The notes under the pieces: generated by a model
What the model was told of the DNA's origin: nothing
The model's input: the letters and a program-made list of their open reading frames with translations, nothing else
Database searches by the model: none
Shown: positions 1 to 4,932 of the stretch, piece after piece
Position numbering within the stretch: position 1 is the first letter of the stretch
How the letters are laid out: each line of letters begins with the position of its first letter
Translations under genes and position numbers: made by a program
DNA from: Spongiibacteraceae bacterium
GTDB taxonomy: Bacteria; Pseudomonadota; Gammaproteobacteria; Pseudomonadales; PIVM01
Reading direction: 5' to 3'
Length of the DNA: 9,103 nt
Assembly (NCBI GenBank): GCA_030618505.1
Contig: JAUXDF010000100.1
Span: 1-9,103, forward strand

Positions 1-1080
1 CTCATCCCAGCGATCAATAGCGGCAACGAGGCCTGGCTATGGCTGCCAACAGCCATCGTTTACCTGCTTATTCCCCTCATCGACACACTGCTTGGTGAAG
101 ACACAAATAATCCGCCTGAATCCGAAGTGCCCAAACTGGAAGCCGATAACTACTACCGGTTTATCACCGTTTTGTCAGTGCCGATGATTTTTATTGGTTT
201 TTTTGCTGTCATCTTCTTTCTGGTCAATCATCAAGTATCCTGGATAGGCTACATAGCCCTAGTGATGAACGCCGGCTTTGTTAGCGGACTGGGTATAAAT
301 GTCGCCCACGAAATGGGCCACAAAAAAACCGGCATCGAAAAAACCAGCGCCCGCCTGGCATTAATCCCCTCCGGCTACGGACATTTTTGTATCGACCACA
401 ATCGGGGTCACCATCGAGACGTATCCACCCCCTATGATCCCGCCTCATCAAAACTGGGGGAAAGCATTTATCAGTTTACGCTAAGAGAAGTACCTGGCGT
501 GTTTAAACGCGCTTGGCAGTTAGAAAAAACGCGCCTGTCACGCAAGGGAAAATCTGTCTATTCGCTAGAAAACGAAATCCTGATTAACTGGACGATGACC
601 CTGGTACTGTTCAGCGCCATCGTATTACTGTTCGGTCTACAGTTGCTGCCTTTTCTGCTGCTGCAAGCCATGTTCGGCTACTTCCAACTGACCAGCGCCA
701 ACTACATCGAACACTACGGTTTATTGCGAGGAGAAGGAAGCAACAAACCTTACGAAACCTGTCAGCCCCACCACTCATGGAACAGCAATCACATCGCCTC
801 CAACCTTATTCTGTTTCATCTGGAAAGACATTCGGATCATCACGCCCACCCAGCCCGGCGCTATCAGGCCTTGCGTCATTTCGACGATACACCGCAGCTA
901 CCCAACGGTTATTTTGGTATGTTTTTGGTCGCCTATATTCCGCCATTGTGGCGATACGTGATGGACAAACGAGTGCTGCAACTCAACGGTCCCGATCTGG
1001 AAAAGTCCAATTACCTGGATAATAAAAAAGAGCGGTATCGTGCGATGCTGTGTAGTAGCCCCCTCTCCCGCATGCAGTAG
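1..1080 (+). CDS. alkB: Alkane 1-monooxygenase (AlkB), 5'-truncated by window edge
   Basis: Membrane non-haem di-iron hydroxylase that converts medium-chain n-alkanes to 1-alkanols in the inner membrane, using electrons from rubredoxin. The frame is open from base 1 and about 359 residues are visible; a full AlkB has about 390-410, so only the N-terminus is missing. A GTG at 127 lies inside the conserved part (it is the V of a typical 'VPxLEAD' stretch) and is not the real start. All signature histidine motifs are present: HEMGHKK (303-323), HNRGHH (397-414), NYIEHYGLL (around 700-726), and LERHSDHHAHP (around 820-852). The C-terminal LPNGYFGMF...PPLWRYVMDKRVL block is also typical. Hydrophobic segments alternate with these motifs as expected. 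The last nine codons (from 1054) are REP-like repeat sequence, so the native C-terminus has been replaced or extended. No rubredoxin or regulator gene is in view. Family assignment is very secure. Confidence 0.96.
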   Translation, partial: LIPAINSGNEAWLWLPTAIVYLLIPLIDTLLGEDTNNPPESEVPKLEADNYYRFITVLSVPMIFIGFFAVIFFLVNHQVSWIGYIALVMNAGFVSGLGINVAHEMGHKKTGIEKTSARLALIPSGYGHFCIDHNRGHHRDVSTPYDPASSKLGESIYQFTLREVPGVFKRAWQLEKTRLSRKGKSVYSLENEILINWTMTLVLFSAIVLLFGLQLLPFLLLQAMFGYFQLTSANYIEHYGLLRGEGSNKPYETCQPHHSWNSNHIASNLILFHLERHSDHHAHPARRYQALRHFDDTPQLPNGYFGMFLVAYIPPLWRYVMDKRVLQLNGPDLEKSNYLDNKKERYRAMLCSSPLSRMQ

Positions 1081-1097
1081 CCCCCTCTCCCGCTTGC
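1054..1097 (+). repeat. Tandem 22-bp duplication of the REP head, at the alkB stop
   Basis: Bases 1054-1075 and 1076-1097 are contiguous 22-bp copies starting AGTAGCCCCC and ending CGC(A/T)TGC, with one difference. The first copy is read as the last codons of alkB, and its junction with the second supplies the TAG stop at 1078-1080. This suggests slippage or a second REP head inserted at the gene end. Confidence 0.8.
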
Positions 1098-1242
1098 GGG
1101 AGAGGGTTGGGGAGAGGGTAGAGCAGGTTGTAGCCCTTATAGTTAGCGGTTTCGCTGTGCCCTCATCCCAGCCTTTATATATGCCCGTTGTTTGGGTGCT
1201 CCCCAAGGAGAAGGGACTAAAAGCCATGATCCTGCTTAACTA
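1081..1242 (+). repeat. REP/BIME-like palindromic repeat, copy 1
   Basis: An 11-bp perfect stem (CCCTCTCCCGC at 1083-1093 with GCGGGAGAGGG at 1096-1106) is followed by GTTGGGGAGAGGG. About 45 bp later comes an opposing half-unit CCCTCATCCCA (1160-1170) with AAGGAGAAGGG (1205-1215). Nearly the same sequence recurs at 5990-6117 in the same orientation, but copy 1 carries about 34 extra bases (about 1171-1204). The repeat sits between convergent alkB and brnA, where REP elements often lie, and its hairpin could stop or stabilise transcripts. No U-tract follows, so it is not a standard intrinsic terminator. Confidence 0.85.
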
Positions 1243-1259
1243 TGTCATTCCGCTCTACC

Positions 1260-1541
1260 CTATTGATGTGAAATCACATATTCCTTCAGCGCCTCATCCA
1301 TGCGAGTCTGCCAGCCTTTACCGCCAGCTCGAAAGTACTCAAGCACATCGGGCGACAAACGAATAGTAATGCGCTCCTTGGTAACCTCCGCCTTTGGTCG
1401 CCCAACAGGGCGAAGTTTTTTAAACGCCTCGTCAGACAGTTCTACTGCATCAGCATCAGCAACAATGCCCGCATTAATCGCAATATCTTCTTCGTCAGTT
1501 GGCAGCTCGATTTGCCGCCCTGATTTAGTTTTCACGTACAT
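1260..1541 (-). CDS. brnA: BrnA-family antitoxin (ribbon-helix-helix)
   Basis: A 93-residue protein that would be the antitoxin and DNA-binding autorepressor of a type II BrnT/BrnA module. The N-terminal half is an acidic, probably flexible region; residues 48-90 contain VGRPKAEVTKERITIRL, then SPDVLEYFRAGGKGWQTRMDEAL, the classic BrnA block with a ribbon-helix-helix fold. The start ATG (1541-1539) has a good Shine-Dalgarno sequence, GAGGTGA, about 8 bases upstream. The reading frame overlaps the end of the upstream brnT frame (stop at 1525-1527) by 17 bases, the usual toxin-first coupling. The toxin itself is broken by two stop codons, so this antitoxin is now effectively orphan. It may still repress its own promoter or neutralise BrnT homologues elsewhere. 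The frame is intact, with no sign of decay. Confidence 0.88.
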   Translation of the reverse strand: MYVKTKSGRQIELPTDEEDIAINAGIVADADAVELSDEAFKKLRPVGRPKAEVTKERITIRLSPDVLEYFRAGGKGWQTRMDEALKEYVISHQ

Positions 1542-1794
1542 AAGCTCTCACCTCGCGTTTATTAGCTTTTCACAGACTAATAACTCGACGCATTTCATCA
1601 CGATCCGTATAAACCACACAATACAGTCGCACACCCATCAGCGCGTAGCCAATCATCCGTTTTTCACAATAATCACTGCGCTCATCCCTCACTGCACGCA
1701 AAGTGCCTCATTCAATGCTTCCGGCATCTGCCAGCGAAACGCCATGCTTTCTAATATTGGCAGCATCCTTGCCGGGGTCAAAATCAATCTCCAT
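1525..1794 (-). pseudogene. brnT: BrnT-type ribonuclease toxin, inactivated by two in-frame TGA codons
   Basis: The minus strand from ATG at 1794 to TAA at 1525 is exactly 90 codons in one frame, the normal length of BrnT (RelE-like ribonuclease toxin). The translation starts MEIDFDPGKDAANIRKHGVS and continues with matches to the family core: RMIGYALMGVRLYCVVYTDR, then the end RRVISL-stop-KANKREVRAY. Codon 29 is TGA (1710-1708), where BrnT has the Trp of its '(E/L)EW' motif. Codon 75 is TGA (1572-1570), where the family has Arg in 'ISLRKANKRE'. Both are explained by single transitions (TGG to TGA, CGA to TGA). There is no frameshift and the rest looks well preserved, so inactivation seems recent. 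TGA works as a normal stop in neighbouring genes (4933, 7946), so recoding is unlikely. Confidence 0.88.
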
Positions 1795-1830
1795 ACTAAT
1801 TAGTGTATGTACATTAAATCGGGAGATCAA
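1795..1830 (-). promoter_or_regulatory. Putative brnTA promoter with two short palindromes
   Basis: Upstream of the brnT frame the minus strand has TTGATC (1830-1825), a 17-bp spacer and TACACT (1807-1802), each matching the sigma-70 consensus at four of six bases. Two perfect palindromes, ATGTACAT (1807-1814) and ACTAATTAGT (1795-1804), abut the -10 region. This is where a BrnA operator is expected. No good Shine-Dalgarno precedes the brnT ATG. The hexamers are weak, so this is a suggestion. Confidence 0.4.
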
Positions 1831-1933
1831 TAATAATTGTTTCCTTAAAGCTTACAAGGTGCGCATTGCCCTCTTTGACTCTAAAAACAAACCGCCAATT
1901 GCCAGAAACATTAATCGCTAAACCCCTCTTTAA
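1814..1933 (-). pseudogene. C-terminal remnant of a HigB/RelE-like toxin
   Basis: On the minus strand, one frame between the end of the small membrane-protein gene and the brnT promoter reads LKRGLAINVSGNWRFVFR, then VKEGNAHLVSFKE, and stops at 1816-1814. This resembles the conserved HigB-type core 'LKG..KG.(Y/W)AI.V.GNWR..F.F..G.A..V', in which the GNWR strand is the hallmark. The N-terminal half of a HigB (about 50-60 residues) cannot be found upstream; that frame instead runs antisense-free through the 1944-2222 gene. No HigA antitoxin follows. The piece is therefore read as a decayed toxin, probably cut when the neighbouring BrnTA module or membrane-protein gene arrived. The match is short and made by eye, so confidence is moderate. 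Confidence 0.5.
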
Positions 1934-1943
1934 GCAACCAGAC

Positions 1944-2222
1944 CTAACGGTTTCCCCAAATTTTTGCCACTGCACGATCATTACCAAGCACACCCACGAT
2001 AATACAAACAAAGCCAACCATCGAAAACACGCAGAGCGGAATAAGAAAACCAAAACCATCACCATGAGGAGCAACATAAGCCACAGCCGTCGCCAGACCA
2101 AAAAATAACAACCCCATCACAAGCAATATCTTGCGATTAAGCGGTTTGTAGTCGTAAGGCTCCGCCCCCTTTTCAAAGAGATTAAGAACGGGCCGAAATA
2201 ATACTCGAAGAATCTTATTCAT
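1944..2222 (-). CDS. Small two-helix inner-membrane protein, function unknown
   Basis: A 92-residue protein with a basic, amphipathic N-terminus (MNKILRVLFRPVLNLFEKG). Two hydrophobic segments follow, roughly residues 32-50 (ILLVMGLLFFGLATAVAYV) and 57-79 (GFGFLIPLCVFSMVGFVCII), then a short polar tail ending DRAVAKIWGNR. This pattern suggests an inner-membrane hairpin with both ends in the cytoplasm. I recall similar short proteins in marine Gammaproteobacteria but cannot attach a function. The ATG at 2222 lacks a strong Shine-Dalgarno. It is the last gene before the TA relics on the same strand. It could be an ordinary housekeeping 'DUF' protein stranded among TA modules; the two-helix shape also fits small immunity or holin-like proteins, but nothing supports these specifically. 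Confidence 0.7.
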   Translation of the reverse strand: MNKILRVLFRPVLNLFEKGAEPYDYKPLNRKILLVMGLLFFGLATAVAYVAPHGDGFGFLIPLCVFSMVGFVCIIVGVLGNDRAVAKIWGNR

Positions 2223-2529
2223 TTCATATAACCAATATTTTTCAGATAGTCTCTAACATTTTGATAAAATGATGATAGCGCTTTCAACAAGTTTCATCAG
2301 GGATTTCACTTGTTATAACGAGGCATTAAACCAGCTACCAGTATTTTCTGGTAGCAGTAAAAGAGGCATTCGATTATGAATCCGGGCACAGACGCTATAT
2401 TTGGCTGCGCGGACGACTAAATTAGTAGCTAACGACAACCCCAACCGATATGGGGCAACTGATACGCTTGTGCCTTCATATCGATGGATAATAGACTGAG
2501 ATGCACGAATGGACTCCTAGTGACAAAAC
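2223..2529. other. Intergenic gap between divergent genes, no gene recognised
   Basis: About 300 bases between the minus-strand membrane-protein gene and the TumE operon promoter. It contains a perfect hairpin flanked by 8-bp direct repeats (2320-2370, listed separately). A 14-codon frame at 2376 (MNPGTDAIFGCADD) has no visible ribosome site and is not called. I see no tRNA, riboswitch or larger coding sequence. Confidence 0.6.
2320..2370. repeat. 8-bp-stem hairpin bracketed by 8-bp direct repeats
   Basis: GCTACCAG (2334-2341) and CTGGTAGC (2348-2355) form a perfect 8-bp stem around a six-base loop. The hairpin is bracketed by the direct repeat GAGGCATT at 2320-2327 and 2363-2370. No U-run follows on either strand, so it is a poor terminator. 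The layout could be a very small element with a target duplication, or simply a regulatory hairpin. Confidence 0.5.
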
Positions 2530-2563
2530 ACGACAGCCATATCATTAGATGATATACTAAGGA
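2530..2563 (+). promoter_or_regulatory. TumE/TumA operon promoter, palindromic operator and RBS
   Basis: ACGACA (2530-2535), a 17-bp spacer and TATACT (2553-2558) form a plausible sigma-70 promoter. A perfect inverted repeat, ATATCAT (2539-2545) with ATGATAT (2549-2555), fills the spacer and covers the start of the -10 box, the expected site for repression by the TA complex. AAGGA (2559-2563) lies 7 bases before the GTG start at 2571. Transcription from this promoter would begin very close to that site, so either a leaderless message or another upstream start is needed. Confidence 0.6.
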
Positions 2564-2570
2564 AAGTAAA

Positions 2571-2954
2571 GTGACTGTAGGCTCAGGCATTGAAAATCTA
2601 TTAATGCTAGATGGTGAGGTAATCGAAGCTGACTCTGAGCTTGAATATTTTGCCCATTTCACAACAAGCAAGGTAGAGGTAAGTGAAGGAAGACCACATG
2701 GGATCAAGTACTCATTGACTCTGCATGACAAGGACAACGAGCGATTGATGGGTTTTGATAATGCCCATGCTTTTGAGGATAAACGGAGAAGAAAATTCTC
2801 CAAACACAGAAAACTGTCAAAGTGGGATCACAAACATAAATTGAAAGAGGTTTCAGTGATTAGCCCTTACGACTACGAAACGGCTGAAAAGCTGTTGTCT
2901 GATTTCTGGGTCGCAGTGGATGAAGCCATTAAACTGGACAAGCAGAGAGTTTAG
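2571..2954 (+). CDS. TumE-family toxin (DUF6516-like), first gene of a TA operon
   Basis: A 127-residue protein. The core RPHGIKYSLTLHDKD (residues 41-55), GFDNAHAFE (61-69), a basic stretch with WDHKHK (85-90), and PYDYETAEKLLSDFWVAVDE (99-118) matches the pattern of the TumE/DUF6516 family ('RPHGxKYSL...GyDN..H...DH.H......Y.f....L..DF...v'). The family is treated as the toxin of a two-gene toxin-antitoxin system; its biochemical target is not evident from the sequence. The start is GTG at 2571, supported by AAGGA 7 bases upstream. The next gene begins 4 bases after the stop, so the two are one operon, in toxin-first order. The frame is complete and the conserved His and Asp positions look intact. 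The N-terminal 20 residues may be a little longer or shorter than annotated. Family identity comes from recalled motif pattern rather than a search. Confidence 0.72.
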   Translation: MTVGSGIENLLMLDGEVIEADSELEYFAHFTTSKVEVSEGRPHGIKYSLTLHDKDNERLMGFDNAHAFEDKRRRKFSKHRKLSKWDHKHKLKEVSVISPYDYETAEKLLSDFWVAVDEAIKLDKQRV

Positions 2955-2958
2955 AAAA

Positions 2959-3318
2959 ATGAACAAATTAGTCATTGGTATGGCATCCAGCCAATTTATT
3001 AGACAGCGTACCATCGATATTGCTGCGGGCCGAGTTGTGCCCAAAAAGGGCGATCCGAAGATATGGGTGTCTTCCATGGAATCGATTGGCCGCCTCCTCA
3101 GCAAAGAAAATTACGCCATGATTGAAGCCATTCGCCAATACCGTCCACTGACCATATCTGATTTGGCTAAATTAGTTCATCGTGAGCAGGCTAACGTCTC
3201 TCGCACCCTCTCCCGCATGGCGGACTTTCATATCGTTGAGCTTGTAGAAACTAATGGCAAGAAACAACCGGTGGTGAATTGGGATCAGATAGTTATCGTG
3301 CCTGCCATGGCGGCATAG
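2959..3318 (+). CDS. Winged-helix antitoxin/regulator partner of the TumE-like toxin
   Basis: A 119-residue protein. It opens with MNKLVIGMASSQFIRQRTID and an acidic-basic linker PKKGDPKIWVSSMESIGRLLS. A winged helix-turn-helix follows (about residues 49-115): SKENYAMIEAIRQYRPLTIS, DLAKLVHREQANVSRTLSRM (recognition helix) and the wing IVELVETNGKKQPVVNWDQI. This layout fits MarR/ArsR-like DNA-binding proteins (the HVO_A0114-like type) that accompany TumE-family toxins. The ATG at 2959 is chosen because it lies 4 bases after the toxin stop with GAGAG just upstream; an in-frame ATG at 2920 would overlap the toxin by 35 bases and adds no conserved sequence. It probably neutralises the toxin and represses the operon at the 2539-2555 palindrome. 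A palindrome, CATAGT-C-ACTATG (3314-3326), overlaps the stop codon. Confidence 0.75.
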   Translation: MNKLVIGMASSQFIRQRTIDIAAGRVVPKKGDPKIWVSSMESIGRLLSKENYAMIEAIRQYRPLTISDLAKLVHREQANVSRTLSRMADFHIVELVETNGKKQPVVNWDQIVIVPAMAA

Positions 3319-3393
3319 TCACTATGTTATATAAAGAAGCGGGGAACTCTGGGTTTATCATTAATAGCTATGCAGCTAACGAGAGAAGTTTCT

Positions 3394-3407
3394 CCCTCTC
3401 CCGCTTG
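3394..3407 (+). repeat. 14-bp fragment of the REP-like repeat
   Basis: CCCTCTCCCGCTTG is identical to the head of the REP-like copies at 1083 and 5992, but the partner arm is missing. It lies between the TumA-like gene and the transposase flank and is probably a degraded half element, though a 14-base match can be chance. Confidence 0.4.
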
Positions 3408-3438
3408 AATATAGCCCCCAGAATCACAAAGAAAAAAC

Positions 3439-3535
3439 AATCTTACCAAGACATCCATCGTTTTACAGAATCTTACCAATAGAATCTTACCAAGACATCC
3501 ATTAATCTAGAATCTCGTTTTACCAAGACACCCAT
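3439..3535 (+). repeat. Left-flank repeat cluster of the transposase element
   Basis: Two exact 20-bp copies of AATCTTACCAAGACATCCAT occur at 3439-3458 and 3483-3502. A shortened copy (AATCTTACCAAT) is at 3469-3480 and a variant TTTTACCAAGACACCCAT at 3518-3535. The core CCAAGACAYCCAT is the reverse complement of the TGGGTGTCTT core that repeats on the far side of the transposase gene. Confidence 0.8.
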
Positions 3536-3543
3536 GATAGTAG

Positions 3544-3571
3544 TTGACAAAATCAGCGAAAGCTATATATT
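3544..3571 (+). promoter_or_regulatory. Strong sigma-70 promoter for the transposase gene
   Basis: A perfect TTGACA (3544-3549), a 16-bp spacer and TATATT (3566-3571, five of six matches). Initiation near 3578 gives about 45 untranslated bases before the ATG at 3623, which has AAGGA (3610-3614) at 8-base spacing. An earlier in-frame ATG at 3581 would be almost leaderless, so this promoter supports the later start. Confidence 0.65.
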
Positions 3572-3622
3572 TATCCAGTAATGGAACCAGTAACACCAAA
3601 CCCCACATCAAGGATGATTGTG

Positions 3623-4618
3623 ATGCCCAAGCCACGAAAAGAATTAATCTCTCTGGATGCCACCCCATACTACCATTGCGTCTCGCGCTGCGTACGGCGT
3701 GCCTTTCTATGCGGAATAGATGGGAACGGCGTTAGCTTCGAACACCGACGCCAATGGATAGAAGACAAACTACTTTTCCTGGCCTCGGTCTTTGCCATTG
3801 ATATTTGTGCTTATGCGATTCTATCCAACCACACTCACACAGTTTTACATGTTGACCGGGATACTGCGCTCAACTGGTCGATAGATGAAGTTATCAAACG
3901 CTGGCATCAAATCACAAAAGGTAACCCCCTTAGTCATCGCTACCTTCAGGATCCCTCCGCATTGTGTGCCGCTGAACTGGATGTCGTGAACAGCTGTGCC
4001 GAACTGTGGCGAATACGATTGATGGATATCAGTTGGCTTATGCGTATCCTTAATGAATCAACCGCTCGCAGGGCCAATGCTGAAGACAATTGTAGCGGCA
4101 GGTTCTGGGAAGGCAGATTTAAATCCCAGGCATTACTTGATGATCAGGCACTCGCAGCCTGTATGGCCTATGTTGATTTAAACCCGATCCGTGCGGGAAT
4201 AGCAGAAATACCGGAAGAATCCAAGTACACCAGCATCAAAAATCGGTGCGAGAAAGCAGCATCGGCCTCTCAACCTAATCATCAAGACCAACAGGTAAAG
4301 CAGCTATTTCCCTTCGCGGGTAATCCTCGTAACGAAATACCTAAAGGCTTACCATTTCGCTTAACGGATTATCTGGAGCTTGTCGACTGGACGGGAAGAA
4401 GCATCCTCAACGACAAACGCGGAGCCATTGCCAACCACCTCCCAGATGTATTGCAGCGTTTACAGATTGATTCAAAACACTGGCTTTATCTCACTCAAAA
4501 CTTCGAGAGTCAATTTAAAGGCTTGGTTGGCACCACTTTCCAGATAAAAAAGGCGGCAACCCTGCTCGGTTACCAACGTATGCCGGGTATTAGCCGGAGC
4601 ATTCAGCTGACGGCTTAA
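3623..4618 (+). CDS. REP-associated tyrosine transposase-like (Y1/HUH, IS200 superfamily)
   Basis: A 331-residue single-strand DNA transposase of the Y1_Tnp family. The N-terminus MPKPRKELISLDATPYYHCV leads into SRCVRRAFLCG, typical of RAYT-like proteins. The HUH metal-binding motif is SNHTHTVLHV (His70 and His72). MDISWLMRILNE and the stretch GRFWEGRFKSQALLDDQALA precede MAYVDLNPIRAG, where Tyr183 is the likely nucleophile. A C-terminal extension of about 130 residues has helical character and is longer than in the minimal 150-residue IS200 TnpA. Start: the ATG at 3623, not 3581, because of the conserved N-terminus and AAGGA at 3610-3614. The gene has its own promoter and no tnpB neighbour. 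All motifs are intact, so it may be active. RAYTs process REP palindromes; flanking short repeats here fit that role. Confidence 0.9.
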   Translation: MPKPRKELISLDATPYYHCVSRCVRRAFLCGIDGNGVSFEHRRQWIEDKLLFLASVFAIDICAYAILSNHTHTVLHVDRDTALNWSIDEVIKRWHQITKGNPLSHRYLQDPSALCAAELDVVNSCAELWRIRLMDISWLMRILNESTARRANAEDNCSGRFWEGRFKSQALLDDQALAACMAYVDLNPIRAGIAEIPEESKYTSIKNRCEKAASASQPNHQDQQVKQLFPFAGNPRNEIPKGLPFRLTDYLELVDWTGRSILNDKRGAIANHLPDVLQRLQIDSKHWLYLTQNFESQFKGLVGTTFQIKKAATLLGYQRMPGISRSIQLTA

Positions 4619-4932
4619 GTTTCCTCGGTAAGATAAAACGTTGACTCCTTTCTGGAAGGATTCCTCGCGCCCTCAATTTCAAAATTTATCGATATCAATC
4701 AATAAATAAATTCACAAGAGATTTCATTTCACTAAGTCACACGCAAACACATTAGTTTTGGCAATATTACGAGGTGCTTTCATAAAACAATTTTAACCGT
4801 GGGTGTCTTATTTAGCTTTTAACCGTGGGTGTCTTATTTAGCTTTTATTTAGCTTTTACTTGGGTGTCTTATTTAAAGTTGTTATTTAGAGTTGTTATTT
4901 AGATTGCCTTTTTACGATCTCGTTTTACGACC
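4619..4932. other. AT-rich gap after the transposase, no gene recognised
   Basis: The first half (4619-4790) is AT-rich and without coding signals; a short stem TCCTT/AAGGA near 4650 is too weak to be a terminator. The second half (4795-4903) holds the tandem repeats listed separately. The region also separates the convergent transposase and SEC-C genes. Confidence 0.6.
4795..4903. repeat. Right-flank tandem repeats of the transposase element
   Basis: A 26-bp unit starting AACCGTGGGTGTCTTATTTA is perfectly duplicated in tandem at 4795-4820 and 4821-4846. A third, partial copy (TTGGGTGTCTTATTTA) starts near 4860. The 13-bp unit GTTGTTATTTAGA is then duplicated in tandem at 4878-4890 and 4891-4903. 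The shared core TGGGTGTCTT is inverted relative to the left-flank cluster. Confidence 0.88.

Larger units (their letters stand above)
3439..4903 (+). mobile_element. RAYT/IS200-like transposase unit with inverted flanking repeat clusters
   Basis: One HUH transposase gene sits between a left cluster of AAGACAYCCAT cores (3439-3535) and a right cluster of TGGGTGTCTT cores (4795-4870) in inverted orientation. The span is about 1.46 kb. No accessory tnpB is present. A 12-bp direct repeat, ATCTCGTTTTAC, lies at 3512-3523 and 4917-4928. Exact ends cannot be set from one copy. The cores may be recognition sites of this transposase, as REPs are for RAYT proteins; this is inference. Confidence 0.6.

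Noticed and set aside
1266..1279. CRP-like palindrome ATGTGAAATCACAT
   Set aside because: It lies at the 3' end of the brnA coding frame with no promoter nearby; such a match can be chance in coding sequence.
1525..1794. TGA recoded as an amino acid in brnT (selenocysteine or alternative code)
   Set aside because: TGA ends ordinary genes in this window (stops at 4933-4935 and 7944-7946), no SECIS-like element is seen, and the two TGA replace different residues (Trp and Arg).
1300..1803. 167-codon plus-strand open frame
   Set aside because: It is antisense to brnA and brnT, which have clear family signatures; composition rich in Ser/Thr/His/Ile without any recognised domain.
2376..2420. 14-codon frame MNPGTDAIFGCADD
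   Set aside because: Too short, no ribosome site and no recognised match; not supportable as a gene.
3211..3226. REP-like CCCTCTCCCGCATG inside the winged-helix antitoxin gene
   Set aside because: It encodes conserved residues of the recognition helix region (SRTLSRM), so the likeness to the REP head is probably coincidence of codon use.
1944..3318. Integron cassette array, given several small TA genes
   Set aside because: No paired attC-like sites (GTTRRRY / RYYYAAC) separate the genes, and their orientations are mixed.
3439..3535. CRISPR-like short repeats with spacers
   Set aside because: Only three or four irregular copies, unequal and very short gaps, no cas genes, and the core recurs inverted on the other side of a transposase.
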